Shown in pieces: positions 5,659 to 11,326 of a stretch of 13,069 bases of DNA (position 1 is its first letter; each line of letters opens with the position of its first letter). This stretch comes from Nitrospira sp. (GTDB taxonomy: Bacteria > Nitrospirota > Nitrospiria > Nitrospirales > Nitrospiraceae): the NCBI GenBank assembly GCA_025360665.1, contig JANYBU010000076.1:1-13069 (forward strand), written 5' to 3'. The notes beneath the pieces are model-generated. The model saw nothing but the letters and a program-made list of their open reading frames with translations. It was not told where the DNA came from and did not search any database. The position numbers and the translations under genes are program-made.

Positions 5659-6824
5659 CGTGTAAGTTCCGCGACCTCTACGGAGTAGATCTCCGGCAGA
5701 TGGCGGGCCAGGCAAGTCCAACTCGTGCCGCCTGTGCGACTCGCCCAGACCTCGCCGCTCGTCGTGCCGAAATAGAGTCCCAGAGGCTCATGGGCGTCTG
5801 CTGTCATGGTTTGCCGTTTCACCGTCCACCAGGCATTCGCTCGCGGAAACCCTTTGTCCTGTCTCGTCCAGGTCTTACCGCCATTGCGCGTGACGTAGGC
5901 AGCGGGTTTGCCCCCCGGACTCACGCGCGGCCACACCGTCGAACCGTCCATCGGGAACACCCAGACGGTGTTGGGGTCGCGCGGGTGGAGTACCATCGGA
6001 AAACCGATGTCGCCGACCTGCTTCGGCATGTTCTTGCCGATGCGAATCCATTGATTTGACGGCCGATCAATTCGGTAGATGCCGCAGTGATTCTGTTGGT
6101 ACAACCGGTCCGGATTGGTCGGACAGAGCCGGACACAGTGGGGGTCGTGGAAGGTGATCGTGGCCGCGTCGAACCCCTCGACGACTTCAAGCCCTTGCAC
6201 GATGGTCGTCCAGGTTCGGCCGCCATCGACCGATTCGTGTACGCCGCCTCCGGACATCGCGAAGTAGAGGTGGGCGGGATCGCGTGGGTCGATGAGAATC
6301 GAGTGCAGCTTCGGTCCATCCGGGGTGCCGTCCTGCACGCTGCCCATCCACTCGCGGTACTGCGGGTCGTCGTTGATGTACGAAAATGGCTTCCACGTGA
6401 CGCCTCCGTCGATGGAGCGGAAGAGTCCCTGTGGCGAGGTGCCGGCATACCAGACGCCTGGTTCGCTCGGGTGACCCGGCGTGAGCCAGAAGACATGATC
6501 GACGGCGCGTCCTTGTTGTCCCTCGGGGACCTTGAGGAAAGCTGGCGGCTTCGTCGCCTCTTTCCAGGTCTTGCCGAAATCAGTAGAACGAAAGACGGTC
6601 GGTCCTAAATGGCCGGTACGTGCGGCCATGAGTATCGTGCGTCGGTCGCGTGGGTCCAGCACCAGATGATGCACGATGTGGCCCAGGAATATCGGCGCGG
6701 ACAATTTCCACGTGCGGCGGGTTCGATCGCCGCGAAAAATGAACGCACCCTTGCGTGTGCCAATCAGCAGCGCCACAGAGCCGGTGGCAGGTTGAGGCGA
6801 AGTCGCCTTCGTCGAACGCGGCAT
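5655..6824 (-). CDS. Asp-box (BNR/sortilin-type) beta-propeller protein
   Basis: The 389-residue protein contains five Asp-box turns of the form S/T-x-D/N-x-G-x-T/S-W: STDFGKTW (80-87), SIDGGVTW (137-144), SVDGGRTW (198-205), TRNGGKTW (312-319) and SRTGGTSW (362-369). Each follows a short strand such as VFRS or LFRS, as expected of a beta-propeller of six or seven blades. It lacks the sialidase arginine triad in recognisable form, so a glycosidase activity should not be assumed; such proteins are often annotated as glycosyl hydrolase or exo-alpha-sialidase by similarity. No signal peptide is visible, so it is probably cytoplasmic. The ATG at 6824 has GGGAGGG a few bases upstream. It overlaps the ubiquitin-fold gene by 4 bp and follows the lipoprotein gene by 22 bp. 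Confidence 0.88.
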   Translation of the reverse strand: MPRSTKATSPQPATGSVALLIGTRKGAFIFRGDRTRRTWKLSAPIFLGHIVHHLVLDPRDRRTILMAARTGHLGPTVFRSTDFGKTWKEATKPPAFLKVPEGQQGRAVDHVFWLTPGHPSEPGVWYAGTSPQGLFRSIDGGVTWKPFSYINDDPQYREWMGSVQDGTPDGPKLHSILIDPRDPAHLYFAMSGGGVHESVDGGRTWTTIVQGLEVVEGFDAATITFHDPHCVRLCPTNPDRLYQQNHCGIYRIDRPSNQWIRIGKNMPKQVGDIGFPMVLHPRDPNTVWVFPMDGSTVWPRVSPGGKPAAYVTRNGGKTWTRQDKGFPRANAWWTVKRQTMTADAHEPLGLYFGTTSGEVWASRTGGTSWTCLARHLPEIYSVEVAELTR

Positions 6825-6846
6825 CGGAGCCCTCCCTTGTGACGGG

Positions 6847-7281
6847 TTACTTGATTGTCTGCAATGTGTCGCGCAGTTCCTTCAACTCGGCGGTAAGGAG
6901 ATCAAGATGCAGGTCGCGTTGGGGTTGATCGTCTTTGAATTTCCATAGCCGCTTGAAAATCGCCGTCAATTCCTTCTTGTGCGTCACGGCGAGGTCGTAG
7001 GCCGGCGTCTTGGCCTGCGCGTCCGTCACACCGCAGAACGCATCGTTGAGCGCATGGAACTGATTGTGCACATCATCGAAGGCGGTATCGACGCCTTTGC
7101 CACCCTTGGCCTTGGCGGCAGTTGTCTCCATCATAGTCGTGAGGTTGATCATCGTCTCGATGCCGCTGGCGCCTTTGGCCTGCGTCGCGTAGTCGCCCGC
7201 GCGCGGATAGAAGAGATAGCTGCAGCCGCTGAGTCCCGTCAATATAAGTGCTAATGCCAGATAGCCAATGGTTCGTTGCAT
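6847..7281 (-). CDS. Small lipoprotein of unknown function
   Basis: The start at 7281 is chosen for its excellent AAGGAGG five bases upstream; the frame runs further 5' to 7446 but that part is a gene remnant. The 144-residue product begins MQRTIGYLALALILTGLSGC, a lipoprotein signal peptide with lipobox L-S-G-C and the acylated cysteine at 20. The mature part is mainly helical and charged (for example KKELTAIFKRLWKFKDD and LLTAELKELRDTLQTIK), with an A-K-A-K-G-G-K-G-V linker in the middle. It should be anchored in the outer or inner membrane facing the periplasm. I do not recognise a family. It precedes the propeller gene by 22 bp and so probably belongs to the same operon. Confidence 0.8.
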   Translation of the reverse strand: MQRTIGYLALALILTGLSGCSYLFYPRAGDYATQAKGASGIETMINLTTMMETTAAKAKGGKGVDTAFDDVHNQFHALNDAFCGVTDAQAKTPAYDLAVTHKKELTAIFKRLWKFKDDQPQRDLHLDLLTAELKELRDTLQTIK

Positions 7282-7324
7282 AAAGGCCTCCTTCGGTGAA
7301 CGTGTTAAGTACCTAGTCAAGCAT

Positions 7325-7344
7325 GTTGACCAGATGAGGTCAAC
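7325..7344. promoter_or_regulatory. Perfect 7-bp inverted repeat upstream of the lipoprotein gene
   Basis: GTTGACC (7325-7331) and GGTCAAC (7338-7344) are exact inverted copies separated by 6 bp. The site ends 44 bp before the lipoprotein ATG, where an operator or promoter-overlapping site could lie. It falls inside the remnant sequence, so it may also be chance or a repair footprint. Confidence 0.4.
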
Positions 7345-7349
7345 CTCGT

Positions 7350-7446
7350 TAACGGCCAACCTGCCGAACATCTTTTTCCCAACCAAGGCGCGCTGTTCCT
7401 TGAGTGTTGTCCGTACACGGGCCGCCAGCCGTTCATCGTAGGTCAT
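7350..7446 (-). pseudogene. Remnant of a second TfoX N-domain gene (5' end only)
   Basis: From the ATG at 7446 the minus strand reads MTYDERLAARVRTTLKEQRA, then LVGKKMFGRLA. This is the typical opening of stand-alone TfoX N-domain proteins (M-x-Y-D-E-x-L-A-x-R-V-R, followed by K-K-M-F-G-G-L-A). Similarity stops after about 31 residues and the frame then runs through unrelated codons into the lipoprotein gene without a stop. The rest of the domain is missing, so this is a truncated fossil. It is a different subtype from the intact TfoX-type gene at 4177-4488. Confidence 0.7.
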
Positions 7447-7501
7447 AGGATGGTCCCTTGTGCGAGACGTTGACGGTCACGGCGTTGATCGCCGCATTCA
7501 C
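7433..7501 (-). pseudogene. Remnant of a DUF1059 gene (3' end only)
   Basis: The minus strand from 7501 to 7466 encodes VNAAINAVTVNV, matching the C-terminus of the intact DUF1059 protein nearby (VKAAIKTVTVNV) at 9 of 12 positions. The frame continues ten residues to a TGA at 7433-7435 that overlaps the start of the TfoX remnant. The upstream part of the gene is absent. It reads as the tail of an older DUF1059 copy that was followed by a TfoX-type gene. Confidence 0.55.
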
Positions 7502-7530
7502 GCACACCGATGAGACGGCTGAATGGCCGA

Positions 7531-7899
7531 TCACCCCATCGTGTAGAAGAACTCTTCTTTTACGATCTTTCCGTTTTGAACGGTAAAGAGGCCCATTTCT
7601 TCCATAGTAAAGCGCTTTCCCATGTGCTTGGGCGTGACGTCATACTTGAATCGCACGATGAAGCGGTCGCCATGGGGGAATGGTCCTTCAGCCACGCTCT
7701 CATGGACTTCGTGATTATCTACCCACCATTGATTCTTGCTTTTGATCTTCGCGATCCCCCTCTGGGTCTGTTCCATACCTGGCATGGCAACGGGTTCGAC
7801 GCTCTCGATATTCGGGGAGTAGAGTCGGTCAATCGCTTCCTGATTCTTGCCCTGCTTGCACAAGGCGACCAGTTCCTTGCCGACTTCCATTGTCGTCAT
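7531..7899 (-). CDS. SnoaL-like / NTF2-fold protein
   Basis: The 122-residue product (MTTMEVGKELVALCKQGKNQ and so on) has the pattern of the SnoaL-like branch of the NTF2 superfamily: an N-terminal helix pair, A-I-D-x-L-Y-S-P-N-I-x-S-V-E, G-x-x-x-I-x-x-K-x-x-W-W-x-D-N-H, then strands G-D-R-F-I-V-R-F-K-Y-D, M-E-E-M-G-L-F-T-V-Q-N-G-K-I-V and E-E-F-F-Y. The closing V-x-x-G-K-I-V-x-E-x-F-F/Y block is typical. Such proteins are cone-shaped dimers that bind or isomerise small ligands, but no specific substrate can be inferred. The ATG at 7899 has GAGGAGG close upstream. It follows the DUF1059 gene by 55 bp and is followed by gene remnants, then the lipoprotein. Confidence 0.85.
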   Translation of the reverse strand: MTTMEVGKELVALCKQGKNQEAIDRLYSPNIESVEPVAMPGMEQTQRGIAKIKSKNQWWVDNHEVHESVAEGPFPHGDRFIVRFKYDVTPKHMGKRFTMEEMGLFTVQNGKIVKEEFFYTMG

Positions 7900-7954
7900 A
7901 ATGCTTCCTCCTCTTTCTGTAGTAGTGATGGCCTATCCGTTCTGATCTCGACGC

Positions 7955-8161
7955 CTACACGTTGACTGTGACGGTCTTGATCGCTGCTTTCACTTTGGCA
8001 GTCATCTCTGGAGACAGAGATTCCATCTGATGGCACTGCTTCGCGTGCATGGCCCCTAACTGCAACACCTCTGTTTCCGTCTCGGCCCGCACTTGGAATG
8101 CGCAGCCGGCTGAGGCGTCAACATCTAGACATCCAAGTTGTTTATATTGTTTGCTCGCCAT
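7955..8161 (-). CDS. DUF1059 domain small protein
   Basis: The start at 8161 is preceded by GGAGGAGGAGGAG and gives 68 residues, beginning MASKQYKQLGCLDVDASAGC; the in-frame extension to 8242 has no comparable site. The motif C-L-D-x-D-x-S-A-G-C-A-F-x-V-x-A, then E-V-L-Q-L-G-A-M-H-A-K-Q-C-H-Q-M, matches DUF1059, with conserved cysteines at 11 and 20 and histidines at 39 and 44. The Cys/His set suggests metal binding, but the function of the family is not known. It sits 41 bp after the zinc-ribbon gene and 55 bp before the SnoaL-like gene. A partial copy of the same family is found 450 bp downstream. Confidence 0.85.
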   Translation of the reverse strand: MASKQYKQLGCLDVDASAGCAFQVRAETETEVLQLGAMHAKQCHQMESLSPEMTAKVKAAIKTVTVNV

Positions 8162-8202
8162 GATCTTCTCCTCCTCCTCCTTTATGAATGGTGATGAGTC
8201 TC

Positions 8203-8415
8203 TTATGCAATCAGCACAAGTTCCTTCAGCCGTCGTCGCCACAACTGATCCGGCTCGGTCTTGTGGGTGGTTTGATGATGAGCCACGATCATTGGATCGA
8301 CGATCGCCCCGCAGTTGAGACAGCGCCAGCCGGAGATCTCAGATCCCGTGGAGCCCAATTCAAGATCGTCATACCGCTCTCGAACCATCAGCCCATCACA
8401 ACGTTGACATGTCAT
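8203..8415 (-). CDS. Small zinc-ribbon protein
   Basis: The 70-residue protein has two knuckles, C-Q-R-C at residues 3-6 and C-L-N-C at residues 32-35, separated by an acidic and Gly/Ser linker. This is a four-cysteine zinc ribbon of the kind found in many tiny uncharacterised proteins. The C-terminal half is basic (WRRRLKELVLIA). An almost ideal AAAGGAGGT lies upstream of the ATG at 8415. It is the first gene of the minus-strand run, directly behind the palindromic operator at 8457-8472, so it is likely under control of the neighbouring TetR-type regulator. The partner is unknown: nucleic acid or protein binding are both possible. Confidence 0.85.
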   Translation of the reverse strand: MTCQRCDGLMVRERYDDLELGSTGSEISGWRCLNCGAIVDPMIVAHHQTTHKTEPDQLWRRRLKELVLIA

Positions 8416-8456
8416 GCGGCACCTCCTTTCCTGGATGACCTCTATAACGTCAAATG

Positions 8457-8472
8457 TGGAACGAGCGTTCCA
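8457..8472. promoter_or_regulatory. Palindromic TetR-type operator in front of the zinc-ribbon operon
   Basis: TGGAACGAGCGTTCCA has perfect 7-bp arms around a 2-bp centre. It lies between the end of the tetR-type gene and the start of the zinc-ribbon gene, 42 bp before that start codon. A TATTAT hexamer on the minus strand directly abuts it, which could be a -10 box, so binding would block transcription. A near-copy precedes the tetR-type gene. Confidence 0.7.
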
Positions 8473-8497
8473 TAATAGGCCAAAAAAAGAGATCGGT

Positions 8498-9079
8498 TCA
8501 GTCCAAGATCGAGAGCGCGGTCTCCGCTGTCTGCTTCACCACGTTAGCCGACGCTCCGGCTTTGATCATCACGATGATGCCTTGCATCATCGTCGTGAGA
8601 AAGCGCGCCAGCGCGCGCGGATCTTTATCATGCTTCAATTCACTCTGCTGTTTCGCGCGGGCCAAGGCCTTGAAGAATGTGTCTTCAGCCATCGTTAGGG
8701 CCTGGCGGAGCGTGCCTGCGATCTCTTTCTCGTGCGGTGCGAGTTCCATGACCGTGTTGGCGATGAGGCAACCGCGGCGCTGCGGATCAGCCAGAGCGCT
8801 TTCGATCATCCCGTGGATAAACCGACGGAGTGTTGGAAGCGCTGGCCCGGGTTGATCAAGCAACGAGAATTTCTCGGCGACGAATCCGTGGCAGTATTGG
8901 TCCATGACTTTTAAGAAGAGCTGGCGCTTGTCGCCGAAGGTGCCATAGAGCGAGCCGCGGTTGAGATTCATCGCGCTGAGCAGATCTTCCATTGAGGTCG
9001 CCTCATAGCCCTTGTGCCAAAAGACGTGCATGGCCTTCTCGATGGCGTCGTCCGGATTGAATTCCTTCGGGCGGGACAT
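8498..9079 (-). CDS. TetR/AcrR family transcriptional regulator
   Basis: The start at 9079 (MSRPKEFNPDDAIEKAMHVF) has GCAGGAG upstream and gives 193 residues, a usual TetR length; the frame extends to 9148 without support. The N-terminal domain is clear: A-M-H-V-F-W-H-K-G-Y-E-A-T-S-M-E-D-L-L-S-A-M-N-L-N-R-G-S-L-Y-G-T-F-G-D-K-R (about 16-52), with the helix-turn-helix at about 28-47. The C-terminal ligand domain contains R-R-G-C-L-I-A-N-T with a cysteine at 104; a cysteine in a similar position senses electrophiles in NemR, but that parallel is only suggestive here. Matching palindromes before its own start and before the zinc-ribbon gene point to autoregulation and control of the adjacent operon as a repressor. 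Confidence 0.92.
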   Translation of the reverse strand: MSRPKEFNPDDAIEKAMHVFWHKGYEATSMEDLLSAMNLNRGSLYGTFGDKRQLFLKVMDQYCHGFVAEKFSLLDQPGPALPTLRRFIHGMIESALADPQRRGCLIANTVMELAPHEKEIAGTLRQALTMAEDTFFKALARAKQQSELKHDKDPRALARFLTTMMQGIIVMIKAGASANVVKQTAETALSILD

Positions 9080-9126
9080 GGGGGGTTCTCCTGCATTCCT
9101 GACTCGGTAAGCAGGGTAGTATATAT

Positions 9127-9142
9127 TGGAACGATCGGTCAA
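9127..9142. promoter_or_regulatory. Second TetR-type operator, upstream of the regulator gene
   Basis: TGGAACGATCGGTCAA keeps the left arm of the operator at 8457-8472 exactly and a weaker right arm. It lies 48 bp before the start codon of the regulator. A TATACT hexamer on the minus strand lies a few bases downstream and could be the -10 box, so the site would allow autorepression. Confidence 0.6.
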
Positions 9143-9217
9143 TAACATGCACTCTCTTATCCATCCCGCCGGGTGGCGCCGCCATGCGGGGCATGTGAGG
9201 GAATGGAGGACGCAGTC

Positions 9218-9255
9218 TACGTAGTTTTACGTCCCCCTTTTGGCTTCTATACAAT
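9218..9255 (+). promoter_or_regulatory. Candidate promoter of the PilZ gene with a TACGT direct repeat
   Basis: TTTACG (9226-9231) and TACAAT (9250-9255) are separated by 18 bp and fit a sigma-70 promoter, about 97 bp before the PilZ start codon. TACGT occurs at 9218-9222 and again at 9228-9232, 10 bp apart, so both lie on the same helix face over the -35 region; the first is part of the palindrome CTACGTAG. This could be a binding site for an activator of the FixJ/NarL type. Confidence 0.45.
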
Positions 9256-9351
9256 CACGATGGTGATGTATTACAACATTCAAACCGCCGGGATCCCGAC
9301 AATTCGGAAGTCGGGGACGACAAAGGTCCTCGGGACGGTGGAGAGGATTCA

Positions 9352-9816
9352 ATGAAGCAGCTCGTTGAATACATAGGGTCATACAGCAAGGCACTGCTTC
9401 GAAAAATGGGCGTGTATGTTGCGGAGCATCCTGGTCATGAAAGCGTACGACGGGGCGGAAGGGCTCTTCGGGCCGAACGTCGGCGGGAAACACGACGCCC
9501 GAGGATTAGTCCCTGCACCTATGGCTTGATGCGCTCGGTGGATCGCGATGGCGCGAGCCTCGAAGAGGGGCATGGCACCGCGGTGAACGATAGTCCAACC
9601 GGAATGCGACTGCTGCTCGGCGTCGCTCCGTCCAAAGGGCAGCTATTGGAAATTCAAACCGGCCATTCGACGCTTGGGCGTGCGATCTGTCTCCTAGAAG
9701 TCTGTTGGACGAAACCGCTGCGAGAAGATGCGCAAGGAGCGCTGTACCTCGTCGGCTGTCGCCTGAACTTTGGCGCCACGCCCGGTGAGGCTATCAAGGA
9801 GCCTGTCCGACATTGA
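9352..9816 (+). CDS. PilZ-domain protein (probable c-di-GMP receptor)
   Basis: The 154-residue protein starts at an ATG preceded by GGAGAGG. It has the two c-di-GMP-binding signatures of PilZ domains: an arginine motif RxxxR within ERRRETRRPR (R44 and R48) and N-D-S-P-T-G at 79-84, matching (D/N)xSxxG, followed by the usual strands G-M-R-L-L-L and G-Q-L-L-E-I and the closing Y-L-V-G-C-R-L-N-F. The first 40 residues are an N-terminal extension rich in basic residues; a later ATG at 9406 is an alternative start. The gene is alone on the plus strand, divergent from the tetR-type gene. Its final HIS codon and stop lie inside the palindromic element that follows. Target process (motility, polysaccharide) cannot be told from context. 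Confidence 0.85.
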   Translation: MKQLVEYIGSYSKALLRKMGVYVAEHPGHESVRRGGRALRAERRRETRRPRISPCTYGLMRSVDRDGASLEEGHGTAVNDSPTGMRLLLGVAPSKGQLLEIQTGHSTLGRAICLLEVCWTKPLREDAQGALYLVGCRLNFGATPGEAIKEPVRH

Positions 9817-9980
9817 CCATTCTACTGCGGTGAATGATCCGCGACCATCTGCGTCGTTCTCGATCCGAACAAATCCTCACTGTATTCCAGCGAATACACC
9901 TCCGGTTTTTCCAGGCCTGAGGCCTTGCATCTGGCTGCACCTCCTTCGCCTCGTCACGAACGGCAATGTCGGACGGGCTC
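9799..9980. repeat. 182-bp palindromic element (type 2) at the end of the PilZ gene
   Basis: GAGCCTGTCCGACATTG (9799-9815) is repeated in inverse form at 9964-9980 with one mismatch. At the exact centre, TGTATTC (9881-9887) and GAATACA (9892-9898) form a hairpin with a 4-base loop. GGCCT-GAGGCC near 9921 is a further small palindrome. The left end contains the last codons and stop of the PilZ gene, and the right end directly touches the target duplication of MITE copy B. No coding capacity was seen. Confidence 0.75.
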
Positions 9981-10176
9981 CTAGCCCGCATTGTTCATGA
10001 ACACTTCTGCTGCAATCGCCGATCCGCTGCTACGACGAGCCTTCGGCCGGCGGGCTCGCCCCTCGAACCCTCACCGTACTGCACGAGTACGCATCGGGTC
10101 CTCAGGGCTCCGCGCGCCGGTCTCGCGACGCGGCTCAGTGATTTCGCGACGAACCGTCATGAATAATGCGGGCTAG
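9981..10176. mobile_element. 188-bp MITE-like element, copy B, with CTAG target duplication
   Basis: The core is 9985-10172, flanked by direct CTAG copies at 9981-9984 and 10173-10176. Both ends read inward as CCCGCATT(A/G)TTCATGA. It matches copy A over its full length at roughly 90% identity but in the opposite orientation, and the two cores are both 188 bp. The central hairpin (CGTACT/AGTACG) is kept. It carries no transposase and must have been moved in trans. Confidence 0.85.
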
Positions 10177-10450
10177 CCGCGACGCGCATTTCGCGGGGCA
10201 CTCATCTGTGAACAGACATCTTCCCTGCCTGGCAGTCTGTCCCCGATCTTTCCACGGTGAAGCCGTAGTAGGCTGCGGAAAAGCTATGTTGGCAGGCTAA
10301 AGCTTCGACGGTCCGTAGGTGTGGGAGAAGGGCGCGGGGCAGGCGAGACGAGCGGGACGGGCGAGACTGGCGGCAAAGGTGAGACACTCGGAATTAGGGC
10401 TTGCGCGTCGCGCCTTTCTCGCGAGACTTGCCCGTCGCGCGCTTGAGAGG
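10177..10450. repeat. Repeat-rich intergenic stretch with GCGAGAC-type low-complexity sequence
   Basis: A hairpin with 6-bp arms (CCGCGA/TCGCGG) lies at 10177-10196. From about 10335 there is a run of related short units (GGCGAGAC, GCGGGAC, GGCGAGAC, GGTGAGAC), and from 10405 onward their approximate inverse (CGCGCC, CTCGCGAGAC, GCCCGTCGCGC). In one frame it reads as an Arg/Ala/Leu-rich peptide continuous with the reductase gene downstream, but this is repeat translation and not a likely protein. No gene or RNA is recognised. Confidence 0.55.
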
Positions 10451-10480
10451 CTGGCGGACCATTTCCGCATCCTGCTAGAA
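10451..10480. repeat. Solo end of the type 1 palindromic element
   Basis: This 30-bp stretch (GCTGGCGGACC, then GCATCCTGCTAGA) matches the right end of the element at 979-1110 (1081-1110) at about 25 of 30 positions. The rest of that element is not found beside it. It stops 10 bp before the reductase start codon, so it forms most of that gene's leader. Confidence 0.6.
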
Positions 10481-10489
10481 TCTCCCGCC

Positions 10490-11224
10490 ATGCCGATCGA
10501 AACATTTGCCGCACAAGTCGAGTCGATCAAGAATCTCACGCATGATGTGCGCCAGCTTGATCTGCGTCTGATCGAGCCGAAGACCCTCATGTTTAAGCCA
10601 GGCCAGTTCATCTCATTCGAGATGCCGCATCCGCAGACCGGCCATCTCATGACGCGGGTCTATTCCATCGCCTCACAGCCCAGCCGTTCGGACGTCATCA
10701 CGCTGTTGTTCAACCTGGTGCCGGGCGGATCGGGATCCGGCTTTCTGTTCGATCTCAAAGCGGGGGACAAGACGCACTTCAAAGGCCCGGCAGGGAGGTT
10801 CTATCTGCGAGAGGACCCGGGGCGTGAACTGCTGTTCATCGCCAGCGGCACCGGCATCGCGCCGATCCGGTCTATGTTGCTGGCGAACGCGGAACGCCCT
10901 GATCCGAGACCGGCGACCTTGTTCTGGGGATTGCGCAGTCAGCGGGACTTGTACGATCAGGATGAGCTGGCCGAATTGACCAGGCGGACTCCGACCCTCA
11001 TGGCCATCACCACACTCTCCCGCCCCGAGCCAGGCTGGTCCGGCGAATCCGGCCGCGTCCTGCGGCTGATCGAGGAGCGGATCGCCTCGGTCAAGAATCT
11101 CGCCGTCTATCTCTGCGGAAACAGCGCCATGATCGCCGAGGCCACGACGTTGCTCCAGAAGAGAGGCCTGTGCCCCATCTATCGCGAAAAATACTACGAC
11201 GACACAGGCTCACCAGAGGATTGA
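10490..11224 (+). CDS. Ferredoxin-NADP reductase-like FAD/NAD(P) oxidoreductase
   Basis: The start at 10490 (MPIETFAAQVESI) gives 244 residues and the normal N-terminus of the family. No good ribosome-binding site precedes it, and the longer frame back to 10319 only translates repeats. Domains: an FAD-binding beta-barrel (about 1-108) with P-G-Q-F at 37-40, R-V-Y-S-I-A-S at 56-62 and G-P-A-G-R-F at 99-104; then an NAD(P) domain with A-S-G-T-G-I-A-P at 118-125, F-W-G-x-R near 145-149 and Y-L-C-G-N-S-A-M at 207-214. It ends E-K-Y-Y-D-D-T-G-S-P-E-D. It should transfer electrons between NAD(P)H and a protein or quinone partner in the cytoplasm. There is no 2Fe-2S domain and no partner gene next to it. 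Confidence 0.9.
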   Translation: MPIETFAAQVESIKNLTHDVRQLDLRLIEPKTLMFKPGQFISFEMPHPQTGHLMTRVYSIASQPSRSDVITLLFNLVPGGSGSGFLFDLKAGDKTHFKGPAGRFYLREDPGRELLFIASGTGIAPIRSMLLANAERPDPRPATLFWGLRSQRDLYDQDELAELTRRTPTLMAITTLSRPEPGWSGESGRVLRLIEERIASVKNLAVYLCGNSAMIAEATTLLQKRGLCPIYREKYYDDTGSPED

Positions 11225-11236
11225 GGGATGGGCAGG

Positions 11237-11326
11237 GAGTGGCCAGGTGCCCTTCTTGCTCGCAGAACGCGCACGGTGGAACAGTGCTCGTTCGATGCGC
11301 GCAGTAACGGGCAGCCTTGGCCACTC
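11237..11326. repeat. Inverted repeat just after the reductase gene
   Basis: GAGTGGCCAGGTGCCC (11237-11252) faces GGGCAGCCTTGGCCACTC (11309-11326), giving arms of about 16-18 bp with small bulges. It begins 12 bp after the reductase stop, so the transcript would form a long stem. There is no U-tract, so it is not a standard terminator. A 5-bp stem CTCTC/GAGAG follows at 11324-11338. Confidence 0.55.
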
